A program made the translations under genes and the position numbers. Positions 63,908 through 64,000 of a DNA stretch of 64,000 nucleotides are shown here, piece by piece. Position 1 is the first letter of the stretch. Each line of letters begins with the position of its first letter. The notes beneath the pieces are model-generated. The model was not told the origin of the DNA, searched no databases, and worked only from the letters and a program-made list of their open reading frames with translations. Location of the stretch: positions 1 to 64,000 of the forward strand of contig NZ_CANNDO010000003.1 in NCBI RefSeq assembly GCF_947503385.1, written 5' to 3'. Source of the DNA: an uncultured Tateyamaria sp. (lineage in GTDB: Bacteria > Pseudomonadota > Alphaproteobacteria > Rhodobacterales > Rhodobacteraceae).

Positions 63908-64000
63908 ATGGATTTCCTGACCCTCATTCAGATCCTCGACAGTTCCGTGCGCCTCGCCACGCCACTGCTGCTGGCCTGCCTTGCCGGACTGTTTTCGGAA
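63908..64000 (+). CDS. ABC transporter permease, second (partial at window end)
   Basis: The first 31 residues (MDFLTLIQILDSSVRLATPL, then LLACLAGLFSE) are in frame to the end of the window. The pattern, a short amphipathic start then a helix and AGLFSE, is the N-terminus of the second permease of BMP-type importers. It starts three bases after the stop of the first permease gene. Confidence 0.85.
   Translation, partial: MDFLTLIQILDSSVRLATPLLLACLAGLFSE

Noticed and set aside
1-64000. CRISPR arrays, rRNA genes, prophage or secretion-system clusters
   Set aside because: No regularly spaced repeats, rRNA signatures or structural phage genes were seen; apart from the first 1.1 kb the window reads as core chromosome.

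Overview
The window is a GC-rich, gene-dense bacterial chromosome segment. Family content and gene order point to an alphaproteobacterium of the Rhodobacteraceae (Roseobacter-like). The markers are a chvI-chvG-hprK-rapZ-EIIA-ptsH block facing pckA, a pdxJ-acpS-lepB-rnc-era-recO block, a (2S)-methylsuccinyl-CoA dehydrogenase of the ethylmalonyl-CoA pathway, family-restricted proteins (DUF1491, DUF6473, DUF898) and several LysE-type exporters. I found no rRNA, tRNA or CRISPR array. Nearly everything is core chromosome; only the first ~1.1 kb is clearly mobile DNA, an IS3-family end lying against a frameshifted tyrosine integrase.

Layout: 1-1106 mobile remnant. 1390-5547 pyrB, two small membrane-anchored proteins, a dihydroorotase-family gene that looks non-catalytic, plsY and a small ORF. 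5600-7848 a GbsR/MarR regulator with two matching palindromic operators, followed by two small membrane proteins and a histidine-box desaturase. 7930-12641 (minus) M48 protease, DUF898 membrane protein, parC. 12864-15231 SH3 protein, SDR, small membrane protein, cobalamin adenosyltransferase. 15869-19454 etfBA with a terminator, a DUF6473 protein and 3-hydroxybutyryl-CoA dehydrogenase. 19482-24840 (minus) acyltransferase, nitrogen-type PTS proteins, RapZ, HprK and ChvGI, with pckA divergent at 25179. 26793-33933 regulators, a GNAT-like protein, TauE/SafE, mcd, LysE, TetR and a META lipoprotein. 33917-44627 (minus) a long housekeeping block: recO, era, rnc, two signal peptidases, acpS, pdxJ, rel/spoT, rpoZ, folK. 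44760-49747 (plus) NYN protein, ispH, a Rid protein, LysE, rnhA and others. 50011-52556 a His/Lys-rich secreted protein, then (minus) def, a def-like gene and fmt. 52656-59896 aminotransferases, SDR, universal stress protein, a coiled-coil protein, NifU-like, GFA, tsaB and rimI. 60099-64000 a BMP-family nucleoside-type ABC importer, cut by the window end.

The genes worth most attention are those that depart from family rules: a PyrC lacking its metal ligands beside pyrB, a deformylase paralogue with HQxxH instead of HExxH, a Rid protein lacking its arginine, a signal peptidase I fused to an extra membrane domain, and a GFA gene without an ATG/GTG/TTG start. Regulatory candidates are the paired GbsR operators, a 10-bp stem that overlaps the ispH ribosome-binding site, a direct repeat before mcd, and a strong hairpin separating the BMP binding-protein gene from its ATPase. 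No large novel defence or biosynthetic system is visible. All functions are inferred by reading; no database search was run.
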